The notes under the pieces: model-generated
What the model saw: only the letters and a program-made list of their open reading frames with translations
What the model was told of the DNA's origin: nothing
Database searches by the model: none
Translations under genes and position numbers: made by a program
Assembly (NCBI GenBank): GCA_029552745.1
Contig: JAKPDK010000152.1
Location: 248,001-312,000, forward strand
Source of the DNA: Candidatus Hydrogenedentota bacterium
GTDB taxonomy: Bacteria > Hydrogenedentota > Hydrogenedentia > Hydrogenedentales > SLHB01
Direction of reading: 5' to 3'
DNA length: 64,000 nucleotides
Shown: positions 45,129 to 53,956 of the stretch, piece by piece
How the letters are laid out: the number at the start of each line of letters is the position of its first letter
Position numbering within the stretch: the stretch's first letter is position 1

Positions 45129-46430
45129 TTAAGAATACTCCGGAAGATACGCGGCATGAGCCTCTAAAAGGTCATTACATAACGAAACAATTTCATCTAT
45201 CGTCAATTCCGCCGCTGTATGTGGGTCCAGCAAGGCAGCTTGATAGATGTGTTCTTTTCGGCGTGTAAGGGCGGCCTCAATAGTAAGCTCCTGAACATTG
45301 ATATTTGTGCGGTTAAGAGCGGCACACTGAGGGGGAAGTGCTCCGACATAAGTAGGTGTAATTCCATTCCTATCCGCTAAGCACATAACCTCTACGCAAG
45401 CATCTGTCGGCAGATTTGTTATGAGACCGCTGTTCAAAACATTACCGCCAAATACGTATGGACGACCCGTTTCGATGGCGTCAAAGATGTACGAGGCGTA
45501 TTCCTCCGTGCGTTGGTGCGTCAATGACTCGTTTGAAAGCAACTTCGTTTTTAGCGCTTCCCATCCTTTGATCTGGGCAATACACCGTCTGGGATATTCA
45601 TCCAATGGAATCCCAAACCGTTGGATCAATTCGGGTGCGCGCTGTTTAATAAACCACGGAACGTATTCGCTGCTGTGTTCGCTCGATTCGGTGACGTAAA
45701 AGCCAAACCACTTCATGATCTCAAACCGAACCGCATCTTTGTGCTTATATTCGGGCAATTCGGCGCGTCTTTTGATTTCGGGATAAAGGTCTTGACCATG
45801 GCGAGAAATCTCCAAAAGCCAACCTTGGTGGTTTATCCCCGCAATACGCCATTGGAGATCATCGTGAGGCATGTCAAGCTCCGCACATAGATGTCTTGCG
45901 CATGATTGCACACTATGACACAACCCCACGGCGCGCACAGAGGTACCCTTCAAAATGGCTCCGGTTACAATCGCCATAGGATTGGTATAGTTAAGAAGTA
46001 AAGCGTCGGGCGCATGCTTTTCAATCAACTGGCAATACTTCAACATGACCGGTATGGTTCGAAGGCCGCGGAATATCCCGCCAATTCCAAGTGTATCCCC
46101 AATAGTCTGTCGTAACCCGTATTTTTTCGGGATTTCGAAATCCAGCACAGTGGAAGGCTCATATCCCCCAACTTGTATTGCATTTACAACATAATCGGCA
46201 TTTTCCAATGCTTTCGAGGCATCTTCCGCAAGATAGGATTCAATACGAGCGCCTCCCTTCACCGTCCTGTTCAGATTCTCGATAGCAGATCGCGAAACCT
46301 CAAGTCGGTCAGGATCAATATCGACTAATGTGATGTGCGATCCTTTTAGGCTGTCCACCAACAAACAGTCGCCCAGAACATTTATTGCAAATACGGTGCT
46401 GCCCGCTCCCAAAAAACAGATCTTAGGCAT
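45129..46430 (-). CDS. GH4 glycosidase (alpha-galactosidase/glucosidase type)
   Basis: GH4 enzymes hydrolyse glycosides by an NAD+ and metal dependent oxidation-elimination route. The 433 residues show the NAD fold FLGAGSTVFA, VVNAIQVGG, the metal-site Asn in LLNYTNPMA, and the GLCHSVQ motif with the metal-binding Cys and His. CHSV favours the alpha-galactosidase (MelA-like) or related alpha-glucosidase branch. There is no signal peptide, so it acts on imported oligosaccharides. No transporter is adjacent. It is followed by a strong terminator and may share a transcript with the tRNA upstream. Confidence 0.92.
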   Translation of the reverse strand: MPKICFLGAGSTVFAINVLGDCLLVDSLKGSHITLVDIDPDRLEVSRSAIENLNRTVKGGARIESYLAEDASKALENADYVVNAIQVGGYEPSTVLDFEIPKKYGLRQTIGDTLGIGGIFRGLRTIPVMLKYCQLIEKHAPDALLLNYTNPMAIVTGAILKGTSVRAVGLCHSVQSCARHLCAELDMPHDDLQWRIAGINHQGWLLEISRHGQDLYPEIKRRAELPEYKHKDAVRFEIMKWFGFYVTESSEHSSEYVPWFIKQRAPELIQRFGIPLDEYPRRCIAQIKGWEALKTKLLSNESLTHQRTEEYASYIFDAIETGRPYVFGGNVLNSGLITNLPTDACVEVMCLADRNGITPTYVGALPPQCAALNRTNINVQELTIEAALTRRKEHIYQAALLDPHTAAELTIDEIVSLCNDLLEAHAAYLPEYS

Positions 46431-46459
46431 TGGTCAATTTTCCTTTCTTTCGTTATTTA

Positions 46460-46481
46460 ATCGATCCTTTTCAGATCGATA
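46460..46481. other. Small hairpin before the GH4 gene
   Basis: ATCGATC and GATCGAT form a 7-bp stem about 30 bases upstream of the GH4 start. No T-run follows on either strand. It could be an operator or a leader hairpin. Confidence 0.35.
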
Positions 46482-46482
46482 A

Positions 46483-46628
46483 CACTCATAGCTTAACTAA
46501 CTTAAGAGATGCACCGGGTAGGGAAGGAAGCAAGAAAACCACACGAAGCATGGGGCCTAAGGGAATGGACTGAAACCCCGCCCTTAAACTTGTCCGGAGC
46601 AGGCACCCACTACCTGGTATTATGAGTG
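46483..46628. ncRNA. Possible structured RNA of unknown class
   Basis: This stretch has nested complementarity that no gene explains. The ends pair perfectly over 8 bp (46483-46490 with 46621-46628). Inside, 46513-46521 pairs with 46610-46618 over 9 bp with one G-U. A small hairpin is at 46492-46506. The centre offers TAAGGG/CCCTTA (46558-46563, 46581-46586) crossing GGAC/GTCC (46567-46570, 46592-46595), a possible pseudoknot. It lies just downstream of the tRNA and upstream of the GH4 gene on the minus strand, so it may be a leader or processed RNA. It lacks SRP RNA and RNase P signatures. Confidence 0.35.
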
Positions 46629-46635
46629 GGTATCG

Positions 46636-46722
46636 TGGTGCCCGGAGGGAGACTTGAACTCCCACAGCCTTTCGGCCACAAGGTCCTTAGCCTTGCGTGT
46701 CTGCCACTTCCACCATCCGGGC
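46636..46722 (-). tRNA. tRNA-Leu with anticodon AAG
   Basis: The 87-base cloverleaf has acceptor GCCCGGA/TCCGGGC, a leucine-type D arm (GTGGAAGTGGCAGACAC), anticodon stem CAAGG/CCTTG with loop CTAAGGA, a long variable arm GGCCGAAAGGC, T arm GGAGTTCAAGTCTCC, and encoded CCA. The loop gives anticodon AAG, which reads CUU and, after conversion of A34 to inosine, CUC. The long variable arm supports Leu. A34 is rare in bacteria outside tRNA-Arg(ACG). Confidence 0.95.
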
Positions 46723-46739
46723 CTCACAAATACAACTAT

Positions 46740-46768
46740 ATCATAAGCAATTGCCGCATCTTGATCAA
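46740..46768 (-). promoter_or_regulatory. Promoter of tRNA-Leu
   Basis: On the minus strand TTGATC (46763-46768), a 17-base spacer and TATGAT (46740-46745) precede the tRNA 5' end by 17 bases. The promoter lies between the tRNA and the stop of the FG-GAP gene at 46815, so the tRNA is transcribed independently of that operon. Confidence 0.65.
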
Positions 46769-46814
46769 ATCTCTTGCGAAAGATGAACGTGCTTCCTTAG
46801 GCTGACTAAAAAAG

Positions 46815-48191
46815 TTACTGAGAAACGCGCAATATATACAAAATAGAATTTGTTCTGAAGACAATACTTAGAAATCCATCACCAGTCATGTCTGCGCAGT
46901 GTTCTATGCGTATAATATCGTCTGCAAACTTGGCTACGTATTCGGGTTTTTCGGAAAAACCATCGGTCTTCCAAAGCCAAATCTGGTATTCATTATCTTT
47001 TATCGCCCATCCACAATCGGTATGACCATCGCCGTCAAAGTCTCTAAATAGAACGTGTTTCAAATATCCTTCACTTTGATACATTAGAAAACGTGCCAAG
47101 GGCAGCTTGAGCGAAATTACGGACGCAGGTATAGGGCTGAACCGTTTTTTCTCAGGCAAAAAAAGGTGTACAGATACGCGCAAAGGCCAGCAGCCGTCAA
47201 CGAGAAAACGTCCCCAAAAATCAGTGGACGTCAGTGGATCAGGACTGGAGAAAAGCAAAATATCCGCGTACCCATCTCCGTTAAAATCCGGTACCATTTC
47301 TCCCGCAGGGAAAAGACGTCCAGGATACTTGAAAGCACTCCAGCGCTCTTGATAAAGAGGTTTGTCGGGCTTCTGCAGAGCTTCTGCATCGTCCACTACA
47401 ACCTCTGTTTCCCGAAAGCCGGGGCCAATCAACCTGTAGAAAACCCGTCCGGACGGGCTCTGTTTCGTGTGAAGTCGAAACCAGGGCCACTTCTTGTAGT
47501 CGACGTCTTCCAGCAGGGTGTGTTGCGAGAACGAGATTTTTTTGTAAAGCGCGGGAATGTCGTCACCATGGACTAGAGAATCGGGCAAATCGTACGATGG
47601 TCCCCTGGAGTGGTAAACGCGCATAGCGATTGAGTTAGGTGTTGACGAACCTCGAAAATCAAGAGAAAAGGCTTGTCCGAAGGGGCTCTCTTGGTGCACA
47701 GCCTCTTTCTTGGGAAAAGAAAAAGCACACGTACCATCAAATCGGTAGAGCTGATAGGCGTTTTCTGTGGGTAATCCAACAAATTTCTCGCCTCGCACAC
47801 AAATTACGAGAGGAACGGGCTTAGCCTGGAAACAAGAGACGCTCCACATAGAAGAGGCGACAAACAGGGTTTCAGGAGGTATGGAGGTCTCATCCGAAGG
47901 AATCGTATACCGCATGATTCGTTCGCCACAGACGGCAACAACCTCACTATTTCCATCACCATCCAAATCACAGACGTCAATTGCAGCAGTGCCTCTTTCC
48001 AGAATTATTCTGTGGTTTGCCAAAGGACGCAGCGTTTGGATAATCAAACTATCATTATCCACCACAAACAACGCAATGGGGCTATGGGACGAAATGGGCG
48101 CCAAGAAACTCACAGCCTCCTCGTTCTGGAGAGGAATAGACGAGAGATCGAAAAAAGCACCCAAGTAAAAAAATAACGCCAAAACACTCAT
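46815..48191 (-). CDS. Exported FG-GAP/VCBS-repeat protein, second
   Basis: The 458 residues begin with a hydrophobic export signal (MSVLALFFYLGAFF). Calcium-type loops are scattered along the chain: DLDGDGN near 70, DFNGDGY, DFDGDGH and DMTGDGF, as in beta-propeller FG-GAP repeats. Function is unknown; such propellers bind ligands or partners outside the cell. It overlaps the preceding FG-GAP gene by 4 bases and is last in a four-gene ABC operon. Confidence 0.8.
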   Translation of the reverse strand: MSVLALFFYLGAFFDLSSIPLQNEEAVSFLAPISSHSPIALFVVDNDSLIIQTLRPLANHRIILERGTAAIDVCDLDGDGNSEVVAVCGERIMRYTIPSDETSIPPETLFVASSMWSVSCFQAKPVPLVICVRGEKFVGLPTENAYQLYRFDGTCAFSFPKKEAVHQESPFGQAFSLDFRGSSTPNSIAMRVYHSRGPSYDLPDSLVHGDDIPALYKKISFSQHTLLEDVDYKKWPWFRLHTKQSPSGRVFYRLIGPGFRETEVVVDDAEALQKPDKPLYQERWSAFKYPGRLFPAGEMVPDFNGDGYADILLFSSPDPLTSTDFWGRFLVDGCWPLRVSVHLFLPEKKRFSPIPASVISLKLPLARFLMYQSEGYLKHVLFRDFDGDGHTDCGWAIKDNEYQIWLWKTDGFSEKPEYVAKFADDIIRIEHCADMTGDGFLSIVFRTNSILYILRVSQ

Positions 48192-49690
48192 GGTGAACTG
48201 TCCCGAGTGACAAATACTTGCGTTTTTTCTCCTCCTGGCTCATCTGATAATGCCGGCCAGCACAACATTAAATCAGAACGACCGTCGCCATCGACATCGT
48301 CGACTGCAAAAGTAAAACCCGGCTCAAATTCTTGTTCAAGAACCGGGACGTTTGGGAAGCCCGATTTCTCAAACGGATAAAGACTTAGACGAGATTCCGA
48401 GGTCTTCACCAGCACGTCGCAGCGCCCATCCCCTGTAAAATCGCCCGTCACCTTTATGAGTTCCGCCCGTTGATATTGTCGGAACATCTCGCTGTCTTGG
48501 ATAGGGGGGACGCCCATATTCACACTGAAGTCTTTTGAAAAGTCGGGCAGACGGTCGAACGAACCGTCATCTCGCTGCAAATGAATGTTGACTCTGTGCT
48601 CCAAGACACGCTGCGTTGCGACACGAAGGGCAATTTCTTTCACGTCTCCCTCGAAAAGCAGCATACGCTCCGTAATCAAGTCCATACGCCCATCATGGTT
48701 CATATCGACCATCAGAGAATGCGGAGCCAAACCTGTATTCCGGACACGCACGATAGGCGTTGCATCGCCACTGTACATAATGACTTCGTGAATAGGTACC
48801 GGAATGGGGGACAGAGAACGCCAGACAAGAGATTCACCAACAAAAGCCAAATTGCCCTCTGAACTCTTTTGACAAGGTTGTACAAAGTCTGGAAACGGAC
48901 CTGCCGTTTGAGGTACGCCTGTCTTCACACTCATTTTTCCCGATTCTGCTTTCTCCAGTTCGAAAGATTGGATACGGTACTGGACACCCGCATTCACTTT
49001 TTCCCTCTTGCAAAGGACTATTTTTGTGCCTTGAGCGAAAAAATTATATGAGTAATCCAAGGTAGGAAAGATGATTTTCCGCTCATTATCAGGCCATATA
49101 GTCCCGGGCTCTGTCGCTACTAGTTGGGGAGGCAGATCGAGGGGAATTGAGGCCTTCTGCGAAACTGCATGTGACTCAGGATTACAATGAAGAAATACGA
49201 TGGAACTCTCATCCAGAACAACAATCTCCGGATCGCCATCTTCGTCGGGATCCAACAAAAAATCGTTTACTTGCGAAATTTCAACGCCTTTAAGAAACGC
49301 GTTAACACTTGTCTGAACCCCTCCGTCAAATTGGTACGCATGAAACGTTAAGGTGTTTTGTTCCTGGTAATTTCCCACAAGAACTCCATTGGGGTGTAGA
49401 ATGTAGACGTTCTCGGAGAAAACACCGACTAACCTTGGCAAAGGAGTTGCCGGGAGTTCGGCACGGTCATATTTTGCTTCGCCACCGTTGTTCGAAAAAA
49501 GAACGCAATCTTGAAATACCAGGTCGGGGTGCCCATCTTGGTTCAAATCAGCATGACGATAATTCGTTTTCACCTTTCCTGTTAAGCGATCTACTCCGCC
49601 AAGACGAACTCCCGGCAGATCCACGGGTTCCCAATGGAGTGGGCCAAGCTGGCTAAAAAGCAAAAATATAACAATATAGGAAGAAATCAT
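48188..49690 (-). CDS. Exported FG-GAP/VCBS-repeat protein, first
   Basis: From ATG 49690 the protein has 500 residues. This start shares a base with the stop of the ABC permease (TGATG). It starts with a hydrophobic signal (MISSYIVIFLLFSQLG). Propeller loops include DLNQDGHPD, DPDEDGDPE, DMNHDGRMD, DFTGDGRCD and DVDGDGRSD. A longer reading upstream lacks a signal peptide and is less likely. It is similar in plan to the next gene, perhaps an old duplication. Nothing shows an enzymatic site. Confidence 0.8.
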   Translation of the reverse strand: MISSYIVIFLLFSQLGPLHWEPVDLPGVRLGGVDRLTGKVKTNYRHADLNQDGHPDLVFQDCVLFSNNGGEAKYDRAELPATPLPRLVGVFSENVYILHPNGVLVGNYQEQNTLTFHAYQFDGGVQTSVNAFLKGVEISQVNDFLLDPDEDGDPEIVVLDESSIVFLHCNPESHAVSQKASIPLDLPPQLVATEPGTIWPDNERKIIFPTLDYSYNFFAQGTKIVLCKREKVNAGVQYRIQSFELEKAESGKMSVKTGVPQTAGPFPDFVQPCQKSSEGNLAFVGESLVWRSLSPIPVPIHEVIMYSGDATPIVRVRNTGLAPHSLMVDMNHDGRMDLITERMLLFEGDVKEIALRVATQRVLEHRVNIHLQRDDGSFDRLPDFSKDFSVNMGVPPIQDSEMFRQYQRAELIKVTGDFTGDGRCDVLVKTSESRLSLYPFEKSGFPNVPVLEQEFEPGFTFAVDDVDGDGRSDLMLCWPALSDEPGGEKTQVFVTRDSSP

Positions 49691-50478
49691 CAGGGTATGT
49701 CTTGACGCCGAAAGATCAAGGAAGCCGCAGACAAAAAAACGAGTACTGCAGCGAGACATGAACCAACACAATAGAATATTCCCGGACGCCAGTAAGAGTC
49801 TATCCCTTGACAGTGCTGGACGAACACGCGCCAGGGAAATTCGGTATAACTTGTGAACATAAATTGTTCCAGGCGTAACGGGTATTTAAGCGCATCGAAT
49901 ACAACCCACAAACCGATAGCCGACCCGACGGCAGTGCCCGTATTCCTAACTACAGTGGACAAAAAAACCGCATAAGTTGCCGCAGCCGAAAGAGGAAGGA
50001 GGTATGTCAAACAACCCAGCGCATAGTCACGAACAATTTCCATGTTCGTGAACAAGACTTCGCCACCGTAATAGACGCCTGCAAGATCTCCTTTAAGGAC
50101 GATGACTACCCATGCCGCGGTGACAGCCAGAGTAGTTAACGTAACCGCATAAAACACCGTGACCAGGATTTTGGCATAAAGATACTCAACACGACGGAGA
50201 GGACGCACCAGCATAAATCGTAGGGCACCGCTGGTGTATTCCGCAGACAGAGTGAGTGCGCCAAAAATAATCGTCATGAGTGGAATTAGCCAATTCATGG
50301 TCAACGACGTAGCTCGGACAACATAATCGTAGTCGCTTGACTGATCTTTGTGGACTGCAGAGATGCCGAGGGTTGACAACGAAGCAAGCAAAACAAACGC
50401 GCCGGAAATATAGATGAATCTCTGCTTCAAGACCTTTTTCAGTTCAATCCGAAAGGCAATCCAGATCCTAGATATCAT
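49690..50478 (-). CDS. ABC-2 type permease
   Basis: The 262 residues form six hydrophobic helices. The layout matches ABC-2/NosY-like permeases: first helix after a basic start (RIELKKVLKQRFIYISG), then a loop with LSAEYTSGALRFMLVRPLRRVEYLYAKI, the typical coupling segment. It is the membrane half of an exporter whose ATPase gene overlaps by 4 bases upstream. The cargo is unknown. Confidence 0.88.
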   Translation of the reverse strand: MISRIWIAFRIELKKVLKQRFIYISGAFVLLASLSTLGISAVHKDQSSDYDYVVRATSLTMNWLIPLMTIIFGALTLSAEYTSGALRFMLVRPLRRVEYLYAKILVTVFYAVTLTTLAVTAAWVVIVLKGDLAGVYYGGEVLFTNMEIVRDYALGCLTYLLPLSAAATYAVFLSTVVRNTGTAVGSAIGLWVVFDALKYPLRLEQFMFTSYTEFPWRVFVQHCQGIDSYWRPGIFYCVGSCLAAVLVFLSAASLIFRRQDIP

Positions 50479-51386
50479 AAGGTCATCGTCCTCAGCAGAT
50501 ATTCTTCCAATGTTCTCCGTCGCGGAACTACTCCGTTCAAAACGAATCCTTGCCCAACAAGAAAGGTTATCAGATGGTGCACCGTCTCATTTTGTAGTCT
50601 CACTCTCAATTTTCGCGGAGAGATTTCAGTGCAATGAGCCCAGCCCAGTGACTCCAGTCGTTTTGCCGCTGCTTGCGGTGCATCTAAAAACACCTCCACA
50701 TCTGATTCATCATATGACAGAACGGAATCAATTCTCTCAACAGCAAGCAAGCGCCCGCGGTTCAGAATCGCCACTCGGTCCGCAAGTACTTCCACTTCCG
50801 AAAGCATATGACTGGAAAAGACAATGGTCACTTGCGCGGAATCAACCAGACTTCGCAAAAGCTGCAAAATTTCTCTTCCGCCTTCGGGGTCTAATCCGCT
50901 CAATGGCTCGTCCAAAATCAAAAGTTCCGGCTCGGTTAAAATGGCTTGGGCTAAACCAAGCCGTTGTCGCATACCTAAAGAGAACGTCTTTACCTTCTTG
51001 TCAGCAACGGAAAGTAAACCAACACGATCCAACGCCTTTTCAATGGGGACTTCTTTTTGTGCCAATTCCGCGGCTATCGACAGATTTTCCCGTGCTGTCA
51101 AATAGTCAAAAAAAGATGGACGTTCCACCAAAACGCCCATCCGCGGTGCGACATTCAAGAAATCCTTTTCAAGATCTTTCCCAAAAACAAGAACCTTGCC
51201 TGCGGTAAGGCGCACCAAGCCGCAAATAGCATACAGCGTTGTGGTTTTCCCTGCGCCATTCGCCCCAAGCAGACAGAGGGCCTCCCCGCGTCCTACTTCT
51301 AAAGATAGGCCGCTCACGGCCACCACAGAACCATAACATTTGGTCAAGTTTTTTATTTCAATGCAAACCGACATAGGAGGATTCAC
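50475..51386 (-). CDS. ABC transporter ATP-binding protein
   Basis: The 303 residues contain Walker A GANGAGKTT, the signature FSLGMRQRLGLAQ, Walker B LLILDEPLSGLDP and the switch His in VFSSHMLSEVE. The C-terminal 80 residues are the accessory part usual in CcmA/NosF-type exporters. GTG 51386 and ATG 51374 are both possible starts, and neither has a clear ribosome-binding site. It leads the four-gene operon ATPase, permease, FG-GAP, FG-GAP. Confidence 0.93.
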   Translation of the reverse strand: MNPPMSVCIEIKNLTKCYGSVVAVSGLSLEVGRGEALCLLGANGAGKTTTLYAICGLVRLTAGKVLVFGKDLEKDFLNVAPRMGVLVERPSFFDYLTARENLSIAAELAQKEVPIEKALDRVGLLSVADKKVKTFSLGMRQRLGLAQAILTEPELLILDEPLSGLDPEGGREILQLLRSLVDSAQVTIVFSSHMLSEVEVLADRVAILNRGRLLAVERIDSVLSYDESDVEVFLDAPQAAAKRLESLGWAHCTEISPRKLRVRLQNETVHHLITFLVGQGFVLNGVVPRRRTLEEYLLRTMTL

Positions 51387-51442
51387 CGAAACGGAGGGAA
51401 ACGATTGCCATTACACAATTCACCCCTCAGGTTCTTACAGTC

Positions 51443-53125
51443 TCATGGGAGTACTCGAAAATCACGGATCCGCAACTGAACCGTCGATTCCCCACGCCAA
51501 GAATCAATTTGAAGCGAAAACGCCACATCAATTTTGTCTGCGGATGCAATCTCCCGGGCTCGATCACCTAACCGAAATCCCACGGCGGGGAAAAGACGGG
51601 GGCCATCTTGAACGACAAATCGAATACTGTCATTACGCAGTTCCTTTAGAGAGTTCTTAAGAACGCGCACCCCTTGACACAAAAAGACCGGCATGGGATT
51701 TCCATGTCCAAACGGCGCAAGTTTTTCGATGGCGCGAATAAGTTTCCCTTCGATTTCACTCAAAGAAATTACGGCATCTATTGATAAGGGTGCCGGCGAA
51801 GGTTTCCCGGGCATTGCAACGGCAACAGCTTCTTCAAAACGATCCCGGAATTTGTCAAGCGCCTCTTCACGGATAGTGACCCCCGCAGCCGCTTTGTGGC
51901 CGCCGTACGTTACAAGGTACTCTTCGCATTGGGCAAGTACTTCAGCCAAATTAATACCATCCACACCTCTGGCAGAACCCCTTCCAAGTCCATCTTCTCC
52001 AAATACAACAATTATTGCAGGGACTCCATAGCGAGTCTGAATCCTCGCCGCCACAATGCCTGCCACACCAGGATGCCAAGAACGACTTCCCAAGACTACC
52101 GCCTTTTTGCCCTGTTCCAATTCCTTGACGAGCATTTCGCTCGCTTCTTCTAAGATCGCCGTCTCTAGTCTCTTTCTCTCTTCGTTCGCCTCATCCAGTT
52201 CGCGTGCTAACCTCAAAGCGTCACTCGGCGAATCAGTCAAAAGGAGGTCAAGAGCTTTATGTGCACTGGAGAGTCGGCCGGCAGCATTGATGCGCGGTGC
52301 TAAATGATAAGCAATGTCCTCAGACCTAAGCTTCTCCAAAGCGAGGCCCGATACTCTTGCCAGGGCGTCTATACCAGGTTTGGCTTCACGGGCAGCCCAT
52401 TGAAGACCTACTGCAACAAAATCGCGGTTTTCCCCTTGCAACGGCACGACATCCGCTACGGTACCTAAAGCCACCAAATCGAGGTCTGCTGGTTCGCCCG
52501 TCAACGCCCATGCCAATTTATAGGCAATCCCGACACCACAGGCGTTGGCGGAAACATGGCTTGATGGTTCACAAGCTGAATTCAAAAAGGCTGTCACATT
52601 CGACAGAGGTTCTTTTGTCGGATGATGGTCGGTTACGATGAGGTCAATGCCCAGTTTTTTCGCTTCGTCTGCCGCATCCTGCGCTGAACTTCCATTGTCC
52701 ACCGTGATTATCAACGTGACACCTTCTTGATGTGCCCGGCGAACACGCGAAGGGCTTAACCCAAAACCCTCCGTGAACCGATTCGGTACATCATACTGAC
52801 AACGCTGAAGCCCGAGACGCCTGAACGCTTTGACTAAAAGTGCCGTACCGGAAACACCGTCTACATCATAATCGCCAAATATCAAAACATTCTCATTTCG
52901 CTGTATGGCGATGTTGACCCGTTCTACGGCCTTTTCCATTTCATTAAATAAGAAAGGATCGCCAATATGTTCTATTGCAGGATTGAGAAAACGCTTTGCG
53001 GTCTCAATCGTGTTTATTCCCCTTGCCAAAAGCACATGAGCAATTAGCGGAGGAACATTTAAGGCACGTGCCAGAGACAAAGCCTTTGCACGGTCAACCT
53101 TTGCAATTTGCCATTCACGTTTCAT
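51443..53125 (-). CDS. recJ: Single-stranded-DNA exonuclease RecJ
   Basis: RecJ degrades single-stranded DNA 5' to 3' in recombination and repair. The 560 residues (ATG 53125, with AAAGGGA upstream) carry LIFGDYDVDGVSG, TVDNGSSAQD, VTDHHPTKE, the DHHA1 part with SRSWHPGVAGIVAARI, and GGHKAAAG. Domain order and length are normal for the family. The motif Asp and His residues are all present. Confidence 0.96.
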   Translation of the reverse strand: MKREWQIAKVDRAKALSLARALNVPPLIAHVLLARGINTIETAKRFLNPAIEHIGDPFLFNEMEKAVERVNIAIQRNENVLIFGDYDVDGVSGTALLVKAFRRLGLQRCQYDVPNRFTEGFGLSPSRVRRAHQEGVTLIITVDNGSSAQDAADEAKKLGIDLIVTDHHPTKEPLSNVTAFLNSACEPSSHVSANACGVGIAYKLAWALTGEPADLDLVALGTVADVVPLQGENRDFVAVGLQWAAREAKPGIDALARVSGLALEKLRSEDIAYHLAPRINAAGRLSSAHKALDLLLTDSPSDALRLARELDEANEERKRLETAILEEASEMLVKELEQGKKAVVLGSRSWHPGVAGIVAARIQTRYGVPAIIVVFGEDGLGRGSARGVDGINLAEVLAQCEEYLVTYGGHKAAAGVTIREEALDKFRDRFEEAVAVAMPGKPSPAPLSIDAVISLSEIEGKLIRAIEKLAPFGHGNPMPVFLCQGVRVLKNSLKELRNDSIRFVVQDGPRLFPAVGFRLGDRAREIASADKIDVAFSLQIDSWRGESTVQLRIRDFRVLP

Positions 53126-53170
53126 CGATTCCCTTTCTGTCGGGACTTCATGAAGAGAAATTTCCAATAA

Positions 53171-53893
53171 TCACATAACAGAATGCGACGTGTTTGACGG
53201 TGGATGGGCAATGGACAGCCCCGCCTTTCGAGCAAGAGCGAGGATTGAGCTTACCACTTCATCGACTGTCAGACTGGAACTATCCAAATATACAGCGTCC
53301 TCAGCAGGTTTAAGCGGTGAGGCAGCGCGATTGCGGTTTTTCTCGTCTCGCTCTTGAATTTCTTTCCGTAACTGTTTAAAGTCCACTTCCACGCCCTTCG
53401 CCGCAAGCTCCTTAGCACGCCTTTTAGTCCTTTCATCAAGACTTGCGTCAAGAAAAATCTTACATTTTGCTCTGGGAAACACAATGGTACCCATGTCGCG
53501 ACCCTCTGCAACGGTTGGATATCGTTTCCCAAAATCGCGCTGCAACTCAACCAAATGCGCGCGCACCTCGGGGATCTCGTCCACACGGTAAATGTTTTTG
53601 GTTACGTCGGGAGTGCGAATGGCTTCTGTCACATCCTCACCATCAAGCCATACCCGCATACCCTTTTCCCCAGGTTCCAATCGAAGATCCATTGTACGTG
53701 CACAATCCACGATTGCTTGACGGTTGTTCCAGTCAATACCCTTCTTCATCACGCGTAACGTTACAGCACGATACATAGCTCCGGTGTCAAGATAGGCATA
53801 TCCCAAACGCTGTGCGACTATCCTGGCTACCGTGCTTTTCCCTGCACCTGCAGGACCATCAATTGCCACAATATCCGAAGTCTCAACATCCAT
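53171..53893 (-). CDS. cmk: Cytidylate kinase
   Basis: Cmk phosphorylates CMP and dCMP. The 240 residues have the P-loop IDGPAGAGKSTVA, the nucleotide-binding YLDTGAMYRA, VAEGRDMGTIVFP and KIFLDASLDERTKRR. ATG 53893 is the family start. The C-terminal tail of about 15 residues is unremarkable. It is followed by recJ in the same direction. Confidence 0.97.
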   Translation of the reverse strand: MDVETSDIVAIDGPAGAGKSTVARIVAQRLGYAYLDTGAMYRAVTLRVMKKGIDWNNRQAIVDCARTMDLRLEPGEKGMRVWLDGEDVTEAIRTPDVTKNIYRVDEIPEVRAHLVELQRDFGKRYPTVAEGRDMGTIVFPRAKCKIFLDASLDERTKRRAKELAAKGVEVDFKQLRKEIQERDEKNRNRAASPLKPAEDAVYLDSSSLTVDEVVSSILALARKAGLSIAHPPSNTSHSVM

Positions 53894-53956
53894 AGTTGCT
53901 CACCAAACGGAGTTAGAGAGAAAAGTTGGCACCACGGGACAAAATCCTACCATGCT

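Noticed and set aside
46483-46628. SRP RNA (ffs)
   Set aside because: GGAAGGAAGC occurs but without the paired CCGGAAGG hairpin and loop needed for domain IV.
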